Below, one piece after another: positions 52,981 through 64,000 of a DNA stretch of 64,000 nucleotides (positions within the stretch are counted from its first letter, which is position 1; every line of letters begins with the position of its first letter). Location of the stretch: contig VFFE01007257.1 in NCBI GenBank assembly GCA_008921705.1, positions 3,359,644 through 3,423,643 on the forward strand. The letters are read 5' to 3'. The position numbers and the translations under genes were made by a program. Source of the stretch: Burhinus oedicnemus (lineage: Eukaryota > Chordata > Aves > Charadriiformes > Burhinidae). Below the pieces are notes generated by a model that worked only from the letters and a program-made list of their open reading frames with translations, ran no database searches and had not been told where the DNA came from.

Positions 52981-54636
52981 TTGAAGCACTGGTTTATTTA
53001 AATAAGCTACACTAGAGATACCAGACAAAAGTTAGTGATTTTTGCCTAAAGCAGGTTTTTTTGGTAGAATTTTCAGGATCTTTTATATTTTGTACATTAA
53101 ATGACCCCTTCTGCATGCATTCAGAAGACCGATATCAAACTGCCACAATACGAAGAGGGAAATGATACATAAAGGCAACGGAGTTCCAGTGAAAACACTG
53201 GATATCTTTATGCATAATCTCTACCTTTGATGCTAATTTAGCATAAGCAAATCCGCATTACAATACAAGCAGCCTCACATAACTGATGAGAGGTGTTCCT
53301 TTACTGATCACCTAGAGAGTTCCAACTAGCGCTGTGCGACAGCAGGCAGATAGCCTCTGCATTTTGCATGCTTCCTTTGGAGCATCGGAATTCCATTCGA
53401 CCCATGTGGGCTTTTGTGTCCAGAAGAATAGATTTAATTTAATTTCTGCCAGAAATAAGGATCCTTATTCCTGCAAAACAGAGCTGTGGGCAATAGTTTT
53501 AACATAGGTTAGGAGAATGAAATAGGAAGGTTAATCAGGTGTCCTTGACAAAAATTTACATCTTGTGACTTCCTTTATCTGAAATTCATTAAGCAACAAT
53601 GAGTTTCTCTTTACACTATCACAGGTTTCCCACAGCTCATGATCAGGTATTGTATTTCCCCTGCCAATAGGTCTGCAAACTTGGGATCCATTTTGACAGC
53701 CTGTACACAGGCATAGGTATTTTGTACCTTTCAGTGTTTCAAGCAAATTCTTTATTATTGTTCAAATTTATTTATTTTTTTTTTTACCTCCGGCCATTTC
53801 TCTCCTTCCTGTTTTTTAGTCCCCACAGTAGCTAGGGAATGTTTTCAGGGGTTTTTTGGCTTCACACTGTTCTTCCTATTCCTTAAGCTCTTTAGGTTTA
53901 TTTTACTACTGCAGGTATTGGCTACACTACCACTTATGCTTCCTAGACCCATTTCTCAAGGATTCAGACAGGGTCCTTTTCCATCAATAGCAGCAACATG
54001 ATGCAAAGCCTCCCCACCATGGGAAGCACAATTATCTTTCCTTCATTGATCCTCTTTTGGCAGCACAATAGAGCCTTAAGTTTTCAATAGTAAAAATATA
54101 AGGCCTTAGCACTCCAGTCTCACTTGTAGGAATAATTCTTGCTCATAAGAGAACTGAGGTAAGGACTTTAATTTGCCATTAAAGCAGAGCAAAACCGAAG
54201 TCCATCAGAATAGAACTATCAAGGCACCTTAAACAACAAGTAATCATGTCATCCTTGCCTCCATAACTTTGCTACATACTCATCCTGTTTCTAGTACATA
54301 TCCATTATATTGTACCTGAACTTGATTTTAAATTACCTTGGATGAGGCAGCATTTTCATGTTTCTGCTGCAAAGGGATGAGTACTTCTTGCCATAAACAA
54401 TAACTATTGTTCTTCAGTGGATTACTCATTTGTGTAAAGATTACTCGCAAACATTAAAATTAAAGAGCAATTTTCCACCTTACTGTGAGATGAAGGGGGA
54501 CTGAGGCTGTAATCAGACATGCTGCTATGGCAGTAGCTAAGACCATGCTTACAGTGCCCGCAGTAAGTGCCACTTGCATGCCCTGCTAGACTTCACTGCC
54601 TCTCTTATCTGCCAGCATAACTCTGTGTAGTCACTC

Positions 54637-54732
54637 CCTAACCCAGTTCTGTCAAAATGATCTTGTTAACTTAAACGCTTTTAATAGTAAGGTGTTTTTT
54701 AAACCAAATCATTTTGACAGAGCTGGGTTAGG
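54637..54732. repeat. Near-perfect 25-bp inverted repeat with 46-base loop
   Basis: Left arm 54,637-54,661 (CCTAACCCAGTTCTGTCAAA then ATGAT) and right arm 54,708-54,732 are reverse complements at 24 of 25 positions; the single difference would be a G:U wobble in RNA read from the plus strand. Partial pairing continues a few bases into the loop. Total span is 96 bases, the size of a pre-miRNA hairpin or a tiny MITE. I see no clear target-site duplication. Confidence 0.9.
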
Positions 54733-55924
54733 CCATTGCTCATGTTATTCTTCCACCAAGAGCAATTTTAATTTCAGAGGGTTTTGATGCCCCTCGCAAC
54801 ATGCCAGCTGCATGTTTCCAATAATTCTTCTCCATTCCCATTCCCTTCTGCACTGCAGTTTACTATCCTTGCAGTTGTACTATTTGCAAGGCAACACAGT
54901 AAGCCAGATCAGTGAAACATGGGTTAAAAAAACAATTGCATCAAAACCGTGTTTCAAGAAGTCTCTTCCTTCAAGTTTATCATCCAGATCCTTGCACTGA
55001 TCTAGTTTACAGCATGGCTGCACAAGCAGTTGCATCAGCACAACTAAAGAGCCCATAAACTACAGGACAACAACAAAAAAGTTTTGCAAACAGCTGTGCT
55101 GCCAAAGAGCATATGAAGTTTGACTACATGCTTTAGAGAGCAGGCAGATAAATAGCTGAATTCAACAAGACTGAGTGGAGGGTAACCTGGAAAAGAGGAG
55201 ACACCAAGCAATTAGGGACAGTGAAACTACTTAAATAAAACTCTGATGGACTCCTAGTATATAACCACGGCAGTCTGATGCAGCTCCATTCATGGACACT
55301 GGCAGATTTTAGGAATGGAAACCTCTCCCACTGTCTCAGCTGCAGCCAGGCTGGAGTCAGCTGTGCTGTTCTGGTCTGTCAGGAGGGGAACTCCCAGTCA
55401 TCCCAACCACCAGCAGCACCACCACCACACAGCAGAGAGGGGCTGCAAACAGCAGCGAGCCAGCAGCCAGATTCTGGGCCATGCATGCTCTAGGCATGGC
55501 CCCAAATCATAATTATACTTTGTAGCTGCTCTAAATTTCACTGACTAACAGTGATTTTAAGGGACTGTTATGTCACCTGGAGTTAACTGAAACATAGAAA
55601 AGCATTATCCACACGTCCTTTCCTTTGGCCAAGCACCTGAAATTTCAAAGGAAGGAAAATGAGATGGGAAATGTTACACTAACTCTGCTATAGCAGCAGG
55701 GTGACACGCACTTAAAGTATACTTTGTGCTGTCAGAGATGTGCACGAGAGGATCCTGCCAACACAAGTGCAAATCAATTGTCCAAGTTTATTTTGATATA
55801 TTACATGTGGCAATTTGCCTATGGCTGCCTGGAGAATCAAAGGCAGTTACGTAAAGAATTACTTATTTCGGCAACAATGGGAACAGACACTACCTCTCTC
55901 TTTTGGTCTTAGATGTTCTGTCCT

Positions 55925-55937
55925 ACACACACACACA
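55925..55937 (+). repeat. (CA)n microsatellite
   Basis: Six CA units. Short and probably only weakly polymorphic. Confidence 0.85.
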
Positions 55938-57111
55938 GTAATTCAGTGTGCAAAGATACGGCACCTTATTTTTTACGCTTAGTCATGCATTGCTGCTCTT
56001 TACAGTTAAAGACATCTGAACAGTTTTTTAGGTTACGAAGTTAGTTATTAAGCTTGTGTCAAACGCTAAGGGACTGTTTTAAGGCCAGTGTTTGTCAGTC
56101 TTTGCATTGGGCATAGAGTTGATGGAATTCATACACTTGCACTGAGGTAATATAGATATGCAGAAATATACATGCCAGTACAGAAATGCAACAGTTTCTT
56201 CAATACTTAGGCCTTTAATATTTATTGGGGGATGTATTCGTCTAGCTATAAGATTATTATTAACAAAAGCAGGTCACTTTTCAGTTTTAGGGGTCTGTTT
56301 CAGAGGCAGAGGGAAGGCAGGGTTAGAAAAGCTTTTCTAAGATAAATTCTTCTCCCTTAGTTTCCTTACGCCTTTGCTTTAACCAGGAAACACCATGACT
56401 GGTGTTCTGAAGTAGAGATGAGGGTGCTACAGGATATAGGTCATTACACAACTTGACTAATGCTTTGGGCTAACAAGACAATGACACGCACATCACATTG
56501 AAATATATCTTCTTTAATCAAAGTAATATATTGTAACAAATTGTTCCTTATTCTTTGATTGCTTAACATGATACTCTATCATATCTACAAAGTCTATTTT
56601 ATGTTAGTACGACCTACATGGGTTTTATGCTTTTTGGCAAATACGTACTTTCAGGAAATCCTTTTCCTAAAAACAAGCGTATCCTGGCCCTGTGATGTCA
56701 TGGTTATTGTTTAACTTCTATTGGAATCCATAGAATTTCTTATTGGGGATACGTTTGTTACTCTTCACTAGTAAAATCAACATGGGCTAATTTTAAAGCT
56801 GCCAAGGCTCTGATACTCTGTATGTAAAGCTGCCAGTCTTTCCAGAAGCGTTCACTATTTTATAGAACCAGAGTGCATTTAAAAAAAATATGAAGTGTAC
56901 TGTTAGCACTTCCAAACTATTTTTTTCTACTTTATTTTATTATTACCTGCATTGTGTAGCACTCAGGAGTTCCAGTCATGAATGCAGCTGTGTTAGACAT
57001 CGTACAGATACAGGACCAAGAGGCAGTATGTGCTGCACAGTCTGCAACTGAAGTAATAGGACTCGTCTGATTGCGTTTCCTCTCCAGTGAAACTAGTATC
57101 TACAACATTTT

Positions 57112-57178
57112 AGTGTTGGGGGTTTGGGGGTTTTTTGGTGGATTTTTTGGTGTGTTTTTTTTCTTTTTTTTTTTTTAA
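57112..57178 (+). repeat. T/G-rich low-complexity tract
   Basis: GTTGGGGGTTTGGGGGTTTT then GGTGGATTTTTTGG and a long T-run. It is the reverse-complement form of the A/C-rich tracts. Confidence 0.9.
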
Positions 57179-58380
57179 TTTTTAATGACAACTGATACCA
57201 AAAGAATAGGCATTAAAATGACAATATAGCTATTTTAGATCTACCATAGAACAAAAGGTATTTGCAAACTTTCCTTTCAACCTTTTATACTTAGAAAAAA
57301 CATTTGTTTTCAGGTTTCCGGGAGTCAGATAACTCCACTGACGTGTGTCAAAATATCAGTTCACCTCACACCGTTGTGCTGAGAAGCTCATGATCCAGGC
57401 TCAAAACGGAGAGAGAAAGTCAAAATCTGTTTCAACAACCAAGGTGGTCCAGAAACTTAAACGTGACAAAAATAGTTGTATCTGCATTGGTTTCATTCTA
57501 TTGTAAGAGGAAAAAAGGAACCGAAGTAATTTTTATTCTCTACAGTCCACTGATTAAAGTGATTTTCCTTTGACTAAAATAGAACTGCATTACATATAGA
57601 TTTAATAGCTTCAGCTCACGCCAACCTCATCTCTCAAACCGATGCTCATTTTTACGAGGGTATATTACATGATTTGAAGACCTATATCACTTTTAAGGGA
57701 GAGAGGGGAAAAAAGGCAAGTTGTGCACAACATGAAGAGAGCTCATAAAAAGGCAAACAGATTGGCCTGTGACTGAGAATTAGGTGTTAACCATGCTCTG
57801 CCTAGGGCATCATTTATCATGAGAGCTTCAGCAGCTGGAATGTGCTTATCCTGTACTTGCTGAAAAATGTTTAAATATTAATGGAGGACATAAATATCTT
57901 GCTTTTTGGGCTTCTTTTTCAGACTTTTTGATACACAACAGAGCTTTCATTTTCATTGGTTTTCTTTAAAGAATACTAGGTATTCTCTACATAATTAAAC
58001 AAAACATAATTATTAAAGGAAAACTCACAAGTTTTCCTGACATATATTTCGATTAAACTAAGAATATATAATTATGATTAGTCATCATGATTTAGTGAAA
58101 GCTATATAAACTTTGCAGCCATATGCATAAATGTGTGTGTACATAAAAATCTTTAAAAATGAAAAATGTGAACATAACTGGACTTTTCTAACTACATAAA
58201 GTACTGCTGCAGTAAACCTACTCAAATCTTTTTTGCTGAAACATATGGAATTAGAATTGAAGGTCTTTAATTTTGCATTGTCGAATTTGATAGCCGTTTT
58301 ACCATCCACTCATTTGAGCTGTTTGGAAAGAATTAGGATTCCCCAACATTAAACTTTCTTCTTTTGCAGTTGCCAGGTTG

Positions 58381-58420
58381 AGGTTTTTGTTTTGGTGGTG
58401 TTGGTTTTTTTTTTTTTTTC
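58381..58420 (+). repeat. T/G-rich low-complexity tract
   Basis: AGGTTTTTGTTTTGGTGGTG, then TTGG and a T15 run. Same class as the tract near 57.1 kb. Confidence 0.85.
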
Positions 58421-60741
58421 ATTTATTTGTTTGTCTGTTTTAATCTAACTTGTGGAAATGCACAAAAAATAAAGCCCACAGACCAGAACAGAGACCTCAA
58501 TCCAAAATTCAGCAACATTAAGTTTTGATGGTCTGTTACATGGCAATCATAGCTGTTACATTTAATCCATAAGAGAGGTTCGCATCTAGAGTGTTGCTCA
58601 ATTGCAAAACTGAAGTAATGAATTGCGCTACCTCTGAATGCATACAGTCCATTTGTGTTAGTATTTAGGGGCTTTAATATAATGATTTCTAGATATATTT
58701 TAACCTCATTAAAAAAATCATGTATATATGTATATTTTATATGATAATCAGTGACTGCAAAGGAAATGGATTTAAATGGTTATACGAGTTCTTCAAATGA
58801 GGCTGAGCACTGCTTCCCAGGACCAAGCTACTTCAACCGAATGTACACCAAATTAGAAAGTTGAAACTCTAAACTAATGACTGCCAAGACTGACTGCTTT
58901 CATAACATTTTGAATTCCCACATCCAGTTGCAAACACCTGAGCAAGACACACCAAGAAAGACCTTTCTGAGCTTGTCTATGACTTAGGCACTGCAGGGTA
59001 CAGTAGACACTTCTCATGGAAGGTTTCACTTATTCACATTTAGGACTCGTTGACATTACTAATTTCAAATCCAAGCCAAGGTGCTGATCATTCTCAATTC
59101 AAAAGATTTTCACAAAACACAACATGCTCAACACCTCGGAAAATCAATTCTATGAGTATTATCATTGCAACACACAGATAAAGGCTAGTCTCATGACTAA
59201 GGCAGGTAGAAATCAGTCTCTTGCCTGGAGTCAGATGCTTTAAACTCTACCTGTTGGTAACTGAACTGGTTCGGAAATCATCTTTCCTTTTCAGCTTGCA
59301 CTTACCGCTTCAGATACCATCAGTATCCAATGTTTTATGGGAACAAAATTTTATTAATATAGTTGAAATGTCACTGTGTTGATGTTATTTACTTGGTTGA
59401 CAAAATGAGAAACATGCTGAACAGATTCCAGAACAAAGGGTTCTGTCTGAGGGGAGGGGGAGAATAAATATATATACACACATCTGAAATCTCAAATTGG
59501 ACTTTATTTTGTTCTATTTCTATCTACTGCTCAAATAGTTATGTTCAGAAAACTATGAAGTGAGCCACCTTTTCTATGGCAACAACACTATGAAAAATGT
59601 TGAGTTTCCATCATCTAATTTAATTCTATTGATGCGATCTTATGGTAGTGATGATGCTTAAAAATGTTCCAAGCTCAAAATGCCTTAGCATTTCCCTCCC
59701 ACTGAAGGAATTTAGTTTGTATTATTTTAAAATCATAGTTGAAGCACTCTTATGATACAACTATAGCATATACTGTAAGCACACAATTGTCAGTATTAAT
59801 AGAATATCCAAAAGGTCAGGCTCTAATAATATCAAAATGGAAAACAGAATAGAAAAGGAATACTGCTAAGATATACAGTACCTTATGGTTATTGGATATG
59901 CTATAAAAATACCTGTTTATACTATGTAGCATGAGCAGTTTCTTTCTGTTACAGAGCATGCATCATCATCACTTAGAGATATGCAGCACCAAGAGCTTAA
60001 AGTACGCATTCACATTTCCTTCTTGTCATAAACTTAGAGGTTAGTATTTTTTCCCCCTTGAAAGTCTCTCAAGTTTTGGAAATGAAATATATCAAGCGTA
60101 TATATCAAGGGTCAAGTGGGTGGGTTCCAGGCCCCTAATTTCAATAAGTGGCTGAAAAAGTCCCAGCTAAAGCATGTAGGGTACTTAGGTCTTCTGAGAT
60201 GAAGATTTTAAAAGATGAAACCATCAACTGTGTGCGAATAGATAGAAAGAAAATTCAGGAATTACTTCACAGGGCAATAGACCTAAATCTGTAGTCCATA
60301 GCTGATTGCATGTTCTTACTTGTAACAGTTCTATATCCTGAAGAAGGGAGTACATTTTTTTTCCTAGAGAAGACAATGCAGCCTGTGTTAACAGTGACAC
60401 AAATAAAGCGTCCAGGGATCAATTAATTTATTTGGTAAAGGTGCAATATTATTTGTAAAATTCTGAAGATTACAAATGACAAAGAAAGTGAATTTAAATC
60501 CGATCGTGGGACTACTTCCCCCTTTACAACTCTGTTCTGGACTTCAGTAGCAGGAGCTGATGGGAATGACTAGAGTATATTGAAAAAGCACTGAGCGACT
60601 TCATCTAAGAAGGACTGTACCTCATCCCACAGAGATGAAAACTTTTTTATTTTTTAAATTAAAGGTGTAAAAAGAGTAGATGTCCTATACAGGGATACCT
60701 CTTATTAAAAACCAGCTTCATTTGTTAGGCAGGCACATGTA

Positions 60742-60777
60742 ATTTTTATTGTTTTTTGTTTTGGTTTTTTTTTTAAT
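60742..60777 (+). repeat. T-rich low-complexity tract
   Basis: ATTTTTATTGTTTTTTGTTT then TGG and a T-run. Same class as the tracts at 57.1 and 58.4 kb, shorter. Confidence 0.75.
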
Positions 60778-61770
60778 ATAGCAGAAAACGTCTAAAGTTA
60801 GTTTCTTGGCTAGCAGCCTGCTCAGTTAACAAATCGCTCACCTGTATAACTTAAGAACCAACTTGCATGAAACACTTCAATCTCCAAGGACACTGAAGGC
60901 CCTCAGCTTACAAGTAGGCACGGAAATCAAAGCTCTTTACAGCCAGGATGCAAGTTTTAAAAAGAGAAGGGAGAGTTAGTAAATAGCAAGCCTAGGAAGA
61001 AGCTAGCAGAAAGCTGTGTTCATTCTGTATGCAGCAATGTAGAACAATAAGGCTGAATGGATGAAAACCTTAGACTAGAATATCACATAATAATCACTTC
61101 CCTTGCTAGCGTTTTTCTGTCGCAAACATTCATACAATTAGACTGGGAGGTGACATCACAGAGAGCTTTTGGGTTTTGATGTTATCACATTTTATGGGTG
61201 TGAAATTTTGTAATTTCATAGGCATGCAAAATACTAACTTCTAGCTGCTTCATCATTTTAAGACAGACAAAACATACACTAGGGTAATTTTTCAGTCTTC
61301 CAAATGTATATATGTCGTGAAGTCTCTTCATGTTCTTAACAGTTTGGTATTGAATGTAGAAGAAGAATTCCGTTCATACAGAAGTACCACATATTTCTCT
61401 TTATTGTTATTGCACAGGAACTCTTGAAGAATTTCCAAAAGAGGATGTGTGAAGTTAAGAGGATTCTTTATCTATAGCTTCAGTTGTTATCAGCTCTATT
61501 CTTTAATTGAAACTGAAGTGAACAGCTGTTAGCTTCCTTCCTATTAAGCACTAACATGGTAGATTTGAAACAATAAACAGTTAATGCTATTGATATCTTA
61601 AAATCAGCACCCCCCCCAAAAAACATCTGGCTGTGATAGTCAGAGACACAAACAGCAAGCCGTTTATGCGATCCAGTTGTCTGTTCAGAAGCGTCAGCCT
61701 TCATGAAAGTTGTACGAGTATTTATTCCTACTTTCAGAGGAAAGAATTGTTCGCATGAAACAGAGCATAT

Positions 61771-61816
61771 GTGTGTGTGTGTGCCTGTCTTAAAGAGAAG
61801 AGGAGGGAGGGAGAAG
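61771..61816 (+). repeat. (GT)n microsatellite next to a polypurine tract
   Basis: GT repeat at 61,771-61,783, then a 25-base all-purine stretch at 61,792-61,816 (AAAGAGAAGAGGAGGGAGGG...). Such paired tracts can adopt Z-DNA or triplex forms in vitro; no function is shown here. Confidence 0.85.
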
Positions 61817-62587
61817 CGAGGGTATAGAGTTTGATACCTGTTGGCAACACGAGCAGGTTCGTATAACGCCGTTATGTGCCAGGTTGGATTGATTCCACTC
61901 TATTTAGTCTGGTACTAAACGCAAACTGTTTGAATTGAGACAGATTCAAGACATGACTGAACAGCAACGAACCACAAAGGAATTCTTGCCTATGTTAAGT
62001 GGTGTCACCTTCATGGTGGTAGGCAGTGTCTAAATAAGGATTTGAATTAATCTATTCTATAATATCCACATAGAAACTGCCACAGGCTTTCTGTGCTGAA
62101 GCTTCGCAGTGCCTCCCAGGCTCCCCAGCCAAGCACTGTATACAGGTCTGATACTGTCTAGCAGGGATGCTGTCTGACAGCTCGGGGCTCCCAATTGGGA
62201 TGCTGCTACCCAGCAGATACTGTAGCCAAGCAGAATGTAAGGACGCCTTACTCCTCTGCCTTCCTCAAAGAGAAGATGAAGCATTTAGTGGAACAGCCTG
62301 CTTCAGGGGTCGACAGACTCCTGCGTTTCTTCTCTGGGAGCCTTGGCAGTCATGCAACTAACGAGCAACTGGAGCTAAGGGGCTTTCTCCCTCTCCAAAG
62401 TTTCAGCTGGGTGCATTATCTGTTTAGTCAACCAAAGGAAGGGAAGGAAAACAACTTGTGGGACAGGGATGACTCCTGGCTAGTTATGGCTAAAAATTCA
62501 TTCCCACCTCCGCTTTTAAGAGGAAGAGCAGTATTTCTAGGATGTTTTTCTCTCTGAAAGCGGGAAAGGAAGCTATCACACCATTCC

Positions 62588-62606
62588 TATTTATTTATTT
62601 ATTTAT
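62588..62606 (+). repeat. (TATT)n microsatellite
   Basis: TATTTATTTATTTATTTAT, about 4.5 units. Confidence 0.9.
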
Positions 62607-62903
62607 CCAGGGGGTGCAAAGCTTTGGGTGGAGGGAAGGTGGTGATAAATCAGGGGGATTTCCCCCCCTCATGGTTCTTCCAGCCTCCTCCTCCCTCATT
62701 TACATATCTGGCTGGTGGGTGATTTTTATTCTCAGCACGAAAACTGCAATCTATTTCAATGCATGAATGCAGCCCTGCATCTATTCAACACAGTGAAATA
62801 GCCCAGAGATTTATTGTACTAAATAAGAAAACAACGAGAAGAAATGGGTTCTCCAGCCATAGAAGCAACCCTCTGTGATCCAAAGTCCTCCTGATCCTTT
62901 AAA

Positions 62904-62960
62904 GGGGGGGGAAGAAGGGGAAAAAAACCAAACAAACCCATCCCAAAAAAAACAAAACAG
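62904..62960 (+). repeat. G-run and A/C-rich low-complexity tract
   Basis: G8, GAAGAAGGGG, then AAAAAAACCAAACAAACCCA and more A/C-rich sequence. Confidence 0.85.
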
Positions 62961-63242
62961 GAGAAATAGCCACACCACCACTGCTCCTCCTCCCAAGGGA
63001 ATTATGAAAAAAAAAAAAAAATAAAAAATCTAACTAGCATCCCATGACATTTTCATTATTGGGAATTTCAAAACATCTGACTTAATGAGCCACTACAGTT
63101 CAGCCTAATACCATACCTATTAATGAGGAAGGCACTCGCACAGTGCACCTTGCAAGAACATAGACACTAAGTCAAAAAGAAATCTACAGAGACAGCCCTC
63201 TGCCAGCAAGACATAAATAATATTAATAAAATGAATACTCAC

Positions 63243-63540
63243 TCTTCAAGGACCAAGGAAACCGCCTGCTGACAGCCACTTCACGCACGGATTGAAAGGG
63301 TGAGGTAAAAAACATTAGCCAGTCCCTGTGAACAGGCAGGATTCTCTGGATTTTCTTTTCATGCTTTTTGAGGCTGCTGATGCTGGAGGAGATGCTGGTT
63401 ACTTCGCTTCTCGGGTTTCTGTGCCTGCATGCTAAAGTGCAGTTATTAATTTCTCCCTTTGCAGAAGCCAGCAGCGGCAGCACGTCTCCAGGAAAGCAGG
63501 GATATTCCAAATAAATCCACTAATTCCGGGTCTGAGCGCT
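63243..63540 (-). other. Candidate non-coding first exon of CDH8 (3' part; 5' end unresolved)
   Basis: CDH8 orthologues have a non-coding exon ahead of the ATG exon, so one is expected upstream (rightwards). The best minus-strand donor between the CpG island and the intron is AAGA|gtgagt, with the intron starting at 63,242. The roughly 300 bases before it are more GC-balanced than the intron and lie 0.2-0.5 kb from the CpG island. The frame open through it on the minus strand (63,223-63,510) has no ATG start and no recognisable domain, so it is not called coding. The 5' boundary given is only a guess; the exon could extend into or beyond the CpG island. Confidence 0.4.
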
Positions 63541-63616
63541 CCAACGTGCCTGCCTGCCAAATGTAACTGTGAAGTGATGTGGAAAAGTGAGCTGGGAGCC
63601 TCCCCTGACAGCTCTT

Positions 63617-63622
63617 ATTGGG
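63617..63622 (-). promoter_or_regulatory. Possible CCAAT box
   Basis: CCCAAT on the minus strand, 75-375 bases upstream of the candidate first exon and in the right orientation for CDH8. No TATA box is evident. A six-base motif is weak on its own; its position is the only support. Confidence 0.25.
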
Positions 63623-63719
63623 CTGATCTCGGAGGCAGGTCTAGCGCTTGGAAATTCATGTAAGCAGTTTTGGGTGGTGGTTTTTCCCCCTCCCTCTCCC
63701 TTCGCACCCCCCTACCCCG

Positions 63720-64000
63720 CCTTTCACCCGGTAAGCACACAACTTTTCCACGAACCGCGGAGCCGCTCGTTCCCCGCAGCCTCCCGCACCGCCAACTCCG
63801 CGCCGGGGCATTTCCCTCCGGCCGGGCGGGAAGGGCGCGGGGGCGGGCGCCCAGGCGGCAGCCGCCGAGGGCGATGCGGGTGGGGGGGGGGAGATGGCCG
63901 GGCTCCGAGGCGCGGGGCCACCGGGGAGGCGCCCACCGGGGCCGGGGAGCAGGACGGCGGGGCCGGGACGTGGCGACAGCGTCGGCAGACGGGGAGGAAG
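63720..64000. promoter_or_regulatory. CpG island at the right edge, probable CDH8 promoter region
   Basis: The last ~280 bases switch abruptly from AT-rich DNA to very GC-rich DNA dense in CpG (runs such as CGCGGAGCCGC and GCGCGGGGGCGGGCGC), and the island continues past the window edge. This is the pattern of an unmethylated vertebrate promoter. Its place upstream of the first CDH8 exons on the minus strand makes it the likely core promoter or its flank. The frames open through it are artefacts of high GC (Pro/Arg/Gly-rich). Confidence 0.75.
63824..63847 (+). promoter_or_regulatory. GC boxes with canonical G-quadruplex motif
   Basis: GGGCGGGAAGGGCGCGGGGG followed by CGGG: four or more G-runs of at least 3 with loops of 1-3 bases, containing two GGGCGGG-like Sp1/KLF boxes. 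It lies inside the CpG island. GC boxes act in either orientation, so it could serve a minus-strand promoter. Confidence 0.55.

Larger units (their letters stand above)
47460..63242 (-). other. CDH8 intron 1 (about 15.8 kb if the first exon call is right)
   Basis: Lies between the candidate first exon donor (63,242) and the exon 2 acceptor (47,460). It holds a sense-oriented CR1 copy (47,828-48,540), a G-rich tract (49,261-49,303), a 25-bp inverted repeat (54,637-54,732), several A/C or T/G-rich tracts and a GT repeat with a purine run near 61.8 kb. The downstream limit is firm; the upstream limit depends on the unverified first exon. Confidence 0.6.

Noticed and set aside
52795..53028. Hydrophobic minus-strand frame rich in Phe, Leu and Val (membrane-protein look)
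   Set aside because: Produced by the A/C-rich low-complexity tract read in reverse.
62195..62557. 120-codon plus-strand frame
   Set aside because: Overlaps other open frames on both strands without any domain; likely chance in a locally GC-richer segment.
63223..63510. 95-codon minus-strand open frame near the CpG island
   Set aside because: No ATG at its start, no recognisable domain, and it is crossed by the likely first-exon donor; treated as leader sequence.
63724..63936. Pro/Arg-rich minus-strand open frame in the CpG island
   Set aside because: Long frames are expected in GC-rich islands; composition is that of GC-biased non-coding DNA.
1..64000. Bacterial-type systems (CRISPR, operons, phage, toxin-antitoxin) and tRNA/rRNA genes
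   Set aside because: No repeat-spacer arrays, ribosome-binding-site/gene clusters or tRNA-like A/B boxes were seen; spliced exons and CR1 elements show this is vertebrate nuclear DNA.

Overview
The window is a stretch of vertebrate nuclear DNA, most probably from a bird. It is AT-rich and almost entirely intronic. Two truncated non-LTR retrotransposons look like chicken-repeat-1 (CR1), with the bird/reptile-type 3' end (reverse complement of GAATCATAGAAT...). Interspersed repeats are sparse, as in bird genomes. There are no operons, bacterial signals, tRNA/rRNA genes or CRISPR arrays.

One protein-coding gene is visible, on the minus strand: the 5' part of a type II classical cadherin, best matched to cadherin-8 (CDH8). 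Reading right to left (gene 5' to 3'): a CpG island at the right edge (about 63.72-64.0 kb); a candidate non-coding first exon with a donor at 63,242; a first intron of about 15.8 kb containing a 713-bp CR1 copy in sense orientation; exon 2 (47,012-47,459) carrying the start codon, signal peptide, propeptide with furin site and the double-Trp N-terminus of the mature protein; a 36.4-kb intron; exon 3 (10,321-10,615) carrying the rest of the EC1 domain and the EC1-EC2 calcium linker; then more than 10 kb of the next intron, which runs off the left edge. Exons 4 onward (EC2-EC5, membrane span, catenin-binding tail) are outside the window.

The two coding exons join in frame (phase 0) to encode residues 1-182 plus one base of codon 183. 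All other open frames are short (under about 150 codons), lack recognisable domains and are treated as chance. The rest of the window holds low-complexity A/C-rich or T/G-rich tracts, microsatellites, a few small tandem duplications, one 20-base assembly gap (21,489-21,508) and one near-perfect 25-bp inverted repeat (54,637-54,732), which is the most structured unexplained element.

I found no convincing new biological system. The observations most worth checking are the hairpin at 54.6 kb, the tandem donor sites at the end of exon 3, the uATG-rich 5' leader and the unmapped first exon and promoter.
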